A stretch of 64,000 nucleotides of DNA from Gadus chalcogrammus (Eukaryota; Chordata; Actinopteri; Gadiformes; Gadidae). The notes beneath the pieces were generated by a model. It ran no database searches. It was not told the origin of the DNA and worked only from the letters and a program-made list of their open reading frames with translations. The DNA lies in contig NC_079415.1 in NCBI RefSeq assembly GCF_026213295.1, positions 23,809,847-23,873,846 of the forward strand, written 5' to 3'. The stretch's first letter is position 1. The number at the start of each line of letters is the position of its first letter. Positions 59,640 to 64,000 of this stretch are shown one piece after another. Both the position numbers and the translations under genes were made by a program.

Positions 59640-60540
59640 CTCTAGTGGTAGAGTCTGCTGCCTGCTTTAATTTAATTCTGTATTTGTGTGCAGACCCAAA
59701 TACAGAATAATAGACAGGCAAGATCGCAAGACATTAAAAGTAACCCAAAAAACTTTATTGGAAAATCTACAAGAAAAAAACAAAACAAGAAAAATTTACT
59801 TGAACCGAGTAGAAGACACAGAATCACAGAAAGAAACGTGTGTCCTCAGAGCAGGAGCAGGGCAAGAGAAAAAAGCTCAGAAACAGCCTCCCGAGAAGGT
59901 AGCTATTCAGAGTGAACACTAAGGTCTGAGGCCTCACGCCAGCTCATATTCAGGACCAGTTCAAAGTCCAGCCCCATCGGTAACAGAAGGACCCTGTAGT
60001 GACCAAAACGACGCAGAACTCCCAATAGTGGCCCAACGTGGACGCCAGTCTGAGCAGGTCTGCCTGAAGCCTTTTATTTTAAACTACCATAACAAAAATA
60101 TACAAAGAAGAAGCGTTTCACGGCAAAGGGAAATTACGCATGGTGGACGCATTGGACCGGACCACAAAGGAAAAGCTCCCTGTCTGAGTGTCCCCACAGT
60201 GTGCGCCACATGTCAGGTGAACTGTGTCTGATAAGGACGAGGCCCAGGTGAGCACCGTCACGGACCAGGGTCCATCAACGTTGAGGTTCTGGAGGACCCC
60301 CCCCCCCCCCCCCGCCCCCACAGGGGCTCAACAGGAGAATGAAAACAGAAGGAGGCCTTAGGGTTTCACGGTGCTCCTCACCCTCTCGGCGTGTACAGAC
60401 ATGAAGACTTGAAATGTTTGTCCTCTGTACATCCCCCCCCAACCTCACCAGGTCCGGTCAGGATCAGCCCAGGCGTCTGGACTGCTGACATTTTCCTCCC
60501 CCCAGCTGAGACCCCCACCCCAGGGGACGACTCAACATGA
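59640..60540. other. Anonymous sequence
   Basis: Two open frames (59686-59922, 60028-60231) are rich in K/E/Q and show no family resemblance. A C-run occurs at about 60297-60313. The stretch around 59735-59760 (TTAAAAGTAACCCAAAAAAC) may be a retroposon tail. Confidence 0.35.
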
Positions 60541-60547
60541 ACAGAGG

Positions 60548-60612
60548 GGAGGAGGAGGAGGAGGAGGAGGAGGAGGAGGAGGAGGAGGAGGAGGAGGAGG
60601 AGGAGGAGGAAG
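60548..60612. repeat. (GGA)n microsatellite
   Basis: About 21 GGA triplets. The serine-rich open frame on the minus strand results from the triplet repeat. Confidence 0.95.
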
Positions 60613-60949
60613 GGGAGTAGGAGGAGGAAGAGGTGGAAATGCTGGTCTTGTTTGAGGGGCTGTGTTCAAAAACATTGATCTCAGGCTCCACAATGCCTTG
60701 AGGGGGATATCTGTAGGAATATCTGAATATCTGTAGGTTTTAATCTTAAATATATATACATTTATAGATAATATCCTAAAGTAATGAAAGTGTTTTTGGT
60801 TTAGGCAGAATATGCAAGCTGTTCTGTGTCATCCTGTGGACCTCCAGGTGGTCACACTGAGCTTCCACGCGGCCTTTCAGGGGAAACACCCAAACACACA
60901 ACCAAACTCCAACAGCTTGGCGGACGTTTTTTCCGGCGGCGGCAGGTGC

Positions 60950-61110
60950 CAGGGTGGTGGTGGTGGTGGTGGTGGTGGGGCCGGTGGTGGTGGTGGAAAC
61001 AGAGGGAGACTTGGTACCCCAGACTGGGATCAGGTCCAGGCCACCAGGGTAGGGGGGGGGGGGGGGTGACCAGAGACTATTCTGTAATGTGGGGGGGAGG
61101 GGGGGGGGGG
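60950..61110. repeat. (GGT)n and G-rich runs
   Basis: (GGT)n at about 60953-60997 with an imperfect centre, then G-runs at about 61053-61067 and 61091-61110. The strong G-clusters could form quadruplex structures on this strand. Confidence 0.85.
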
Positions 61111-61362
61111 AGGTCTTGCGTCAAACTGCTCCCAACCGCCATCCCATGGCATCTGGGGTCCCATTCAACCCCCGGCAGCGGTTGCCGTCTGTAGTGCGCG
61201 GACGTTGGGTATAATTTGATTCAGGCCGTGCCAGTGAGCCTTGTCGGAGTACAAACCGTTTGTTACTTCTTTGGTGGAGAAAAGTTCTCCAACCTCTTTG
61301 GAGGCCTCAAAGAGAACCGACCAACAAACCCGTCACTAACACAAAGTGGAGAGGTAACCTCT
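61111..61362. other. Anonymous sequence
   Basis: No recognised gene. A short inverted pair (AAAGTTCTCCAACCTCTTTGG region at about 61282) is the only structure noted. Confidence 0.4.
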
Positions 61363-61546
61363 GTCTGAGTTCACTACGCTTCTCTGGATAAGAGTTTTGA
61401 CTACATCACTCAATAGTCTGAACTCACCACGTTTCTCTGGATCTGTGTTGCCTGATTGGGCCAGATGGGCTTCAGTAACGTCTCCCAATAGTCTGAACTC
61501 ACCATGTTTCTCTGGATAAGAGGTTCTTCTACGTCACTCAACAGCC
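61363..61546. repeat. Imperfect tandem repeat, about 70-bp unit
   Basis: CTGAGTTCACTACGCTTCTCTGG, then two diverged copies of GTCTGAACTCACCA-GTTTCTCTGGAT, occur at about 61365, 61419 and 61491, with CACTCAA/CTCCCAA spacers. Confidence 0.65.
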
Positions 61547-61559
61547 AGGTGGAAGCAGA

Positions 61560-62022
61560 AGCAGATAGTGTGTTCAACGTGTCTCATTGGTGGTTGGCTG
61601 GTGTTTCCATGAGGGGAGGTGTTTTTCTCCTCCAGACGTTCGAAGCGACAACTCACAGATGAAAACCATTTTAGGTTTAAGAAAAACAAGACGCCCAACA
61701 TGTGTCTCTTACTTTTGATAAAAACGGTTATTAGATGGAATAAACTCCCTGAGGGTTTAAGACTTGCCCCAACTCTGACCACTTTTAAAGCAAGATTGAA
61801 GAATTTCATGTATACTTTAGCTTTCTGCTAAATCATAAATACATTGCACTTTTTACTTTTGCAGTTTTTCTACATGCATTTTTCCCTTTGCCGTTAATTT
61901 ATTTTATCTATTTTCTTTTATTATTTCATTTTTATTGTATTACAATGTTTTTATGTGAAGCACTTTGAGTCTGCCTCTTGTATGAAAATTGCTATGTAAA
62001 ATAAAGTTGCCTTGCCTTATTT
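61560..62022 (+). mobile_element. LINE 3' end (L2 group)
   Basis: The C-terminal frame from about 61640 to 61831 ends RWNKLPEGLRLAPTLTTFKA and then RLKNF, the conserved tail of many L2/CR1/Rex-type ORF2 proteins. The 3' UTR contains GTGAAGCACTTTGAG and GAAAATTGCTATGTAAAAT-type sequence and ends in TTGCCTTGCCTT repeats at about 62008-62020. It is strongly 5' truncated, as usual for LINE insertions. Confidence 0.78.
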
Positions 62023-62976
62023 TTGTGCTCAAAAGTTAAATGCGCTTTACCCGGGTTTGACTCGTGTACCGGTATCGCCCCTCCCACACCTCAGTATATT
62101 TCCCCCAGAACACAACAGAATGGACCTCTCAAGCGCTGGAGTTCACCTTCTGATATTCAGCCCATGGAAAGTTTGCTGAAGGGTGCATTGTGCGGCCGGG
62201 ACAAACATTCTCCACTGTGCCAGAAAAAAACAGGAAGAGGAAAAGCAGCTTATTCACTTCCTCATGCAGAGCGGTACACAGGAGCCACAATAGACCTAAG
62301 CCAGCGACAAACAATCATAACTGTTGTAGCAGGGAAACATGTTTTCATAGTGCTAGTACTGCTGCTTTAGTATAGAAAATACCCATCCTACTTACTGTAT
62401 GTTGCACTTCCTGGCACTTAATGTAAGCACTTATAATATGTCATACTTAGTTATACTACTAAGTTGTGCAGCATCTTATCCTAGCTATCTTTGCTGTATA
62501 CAGGGAATGGTTTAACCTAGTGATTGTTGGTGCTTGCCACTTGGTTCTATGAACATCCTTACTGTACCCTGTACCGACAGCGGTATATTCGTCTTCTGAC
62601 CAATGTACTTATTGTATGTCCCTTAGGATAGATGCCCTGCATGTAAATGTAAAACATTGGACCTGGTTCTCAAGATTCACATATAAGACACACTCAAAGT
62701 ATACACTAAACTAGACATCGCTGACCCCTCCTCATATATGGTATTGAATAGGTAAAGTCCAAACCAATACACTGCAGATAAACATGTCTACACAAGTTAA
62801 TACACACAGACAGACAAAAACACACACACATAAAGAAACCCTTGAGGCACACTGATTTGCTCTTAATTTCTCGGATAACATAGTTTTGCTATTGATGAGT
62901 CATGTATCCTATCGCTATCAGCAATGACATCACAGAAAAACAGACACCTGATCTACATACAGTACACGTAGACACA

Positions 62977-62978
<2 letters not shown>
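62023..62978. other. Anonymous sequence with a dispersed repeat
   Basis: 62470-62650 is related to 57195-57350 and ends in TGCATGTAAATGTAAA, a common fish SINE-like tail. The rest shows no gene. Confidence 0.4.

Positions 62979-63070
<92 letters not shown>
62979..63070. repeat. (CA)n microsatellite
   Basis: Pure CA repeat of about 90 bp. Confidence 0.95.
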
Positions 63071-63072
<2 letters not shown>

Positions 63073-63301
63073 ACCCTAAATGTTGGCTGCTGATGTTGTT
63101 ATCAGGGCAGATATGCGTAGTAGTGCCAGAGTCTCAAGGTCAGATGATTAGATTAACCTGAGAAAAGATAAATAGTTTGGCCATAAACCCAACACAACCA
63201 ACAGAGGAAACCACAAACACATCGATAAACAAGACAAACAGGACACAGCTCTTCACATCATACCCCACAAGTCATTCTAATGTGCCTGTGTGCCTATGTG
63301 T

Positions 63302-63310
63302 CTGTGTGTG

Positions 63311-63380
<70 letters not shown>
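63302..63380. repeat. (TG)n microsatellite
   Basis: TG repeat, with mixed TG/CG words to about 63420. It faces the (CA)n at 62979-63070 at a distance of about 230 bp. Confidence 0.95.
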
Positions 63381-63383
<3 letters not shown>

Positions 63384-63420
63384 ACGTTGTAGTTGTGTGT
63401 GTGTGCGTGTGTGTGTATAT

Positions 63421-64000
63421 GTATGGGGTCAGAACAGTCTCATTAATAATGAATGCACGGAGGATTCACAAATGTATTTTGTGATTTATATATAAATTAC
63501 TCTCCTCTCACAAATACATTTCAATGCACACACAAATGTACCTTGTTTTATATAAATGTAATATAAATCCATAAATATATTAATTAAGAAAATATTTGCA
63601 ATTCAAAATGTATTTGGATGTTGTTACATTTATATACAAACTGTTAAACTTGAATTTACATGACGCTTTTCATTTGTGAACTTGCATTTGCGTGTGAACT
63701 GGTCTGTGTGGATTTTTGAGAATCTCCTGACGTGGCTGGATTCGCAAATGCATTTTTTTTCAAAAAGGAACTCTCTGTAGCCAATCAGAGCCTCCCTCGT
63801 TTTCAGCCAATCACATGACTGCAGTGACTGGGTTTTTACATTGTCGGTGCCGTTTACTACTTTAACGGCACCGACAATCCCAAAACCGAGTCGAAACTAG
63901 ATGGAAAAAGTGTGTAGCTAAACGTGACGCAGCTTTTACTTTTTCGCCACCTAGAGATTGTTATGTACGATCGTTCAAAAAACCCATGTTATTTCCCATA
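63421..64000. other. AT-rich sequence, possible element truncated by the window edge
   Basis: Repeated CACAAATGTATTTTGTGA-like and TCACAAATACATTTC words at about 63466-63535 are partly inverted. A perfect 14-bp hairpin lies at 63841-63877. It may be the start of a TIR element continuing past the window. No gene seen. Confidence 0.35.
63841..63877. repeat. 14-bp perfect hairpin
   Basis: TTGTCGGTGCCGTT (63841-63854) pairs exactly with AACGGCACCGACAA (63864-63877) around a 9-nt loop. Confidence 0.8.

Noticed and set aside
60464..60691. Serine-rich minus-strand frame
   Set aside because: Produced by the (GGA)n repeat.

Overview
The window is repeat-dominated DNA from a ray-finned (teleost) fish genome. 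This is inferred from the mix of long (CA)n/(TG)n microsatellites, CR1/L2-group LINEs, a Ty3/gypsy element with integrase ahead of reverse transcriptase, an L1 fragment of fish type, tRNA-derived SINEs, many hAT elements with exact 8-bp target duplications, and Penelope-type hammerhead-ribozyme foldbacks. I find no convincing host protein-coding gene and no rRNA or tRNA gene. Nearly all long ORFs are either translated microsatellite or pieces of mobile elements.

Layout. 1-7.8 kb: microsatellites, a tRNA-derived SINE, an ACT-trinucleotide field carrying a foldback with two hammerhead-like motifs (4706-5023), a hAT MITE (5369-5811), a GC-rich stretch with promoter-like boxes, and a second hammerhead-bearing foldback with a 14-bp target duplication (6991-7290). 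7.8-13.5 kb: a plus-strand LINE split by a minus-strand LINE that keeps its 5' end and lost its 3' end. 14.1-18.7 kb: a decayed minus-strand Ty3/gypsy element ordered gag-IN-RT-RNase H (Gmr1-like), itself hit by a hAT MITE. 19.1-19.7 kb: an ACC-rich simple-sequence field. 21.5-30.8 kb: nested endogenous retroviruses. The outer one has 0.3-kb LTRs and a tRNA-Ser-like primer site. The inner one has a tRNA-Pro-like primer site, and its LTRs and body hold a TIR element, a hAT element and an L1/Harbinger mixture.

31.9-54.3 kb: two large inverted-repeat complexes (31955-46275 and 47281-53650) that share a core family. They are punctured by precise hAT insertions and, in one arm, by a 491-bp tandem duplication. 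The most striking single unit is a 4.35-kb hAT transposon (34532-38882). It has perfect 12-bp ends, a perfect 8-bp target duplication, and a three-exon transposase that reads through without a stop for about 669 residues, so it may be young and possibly competent. 54.3-64 kb: further copies of these repeat modules, an L2-type LINE 3' end (61.6-62.0 kb), simple repeats and anonymous sequence.

The elements do not form a pathway. The window is better read as a stack of insertions whose relative ages can be ordered from which element interrupts which.
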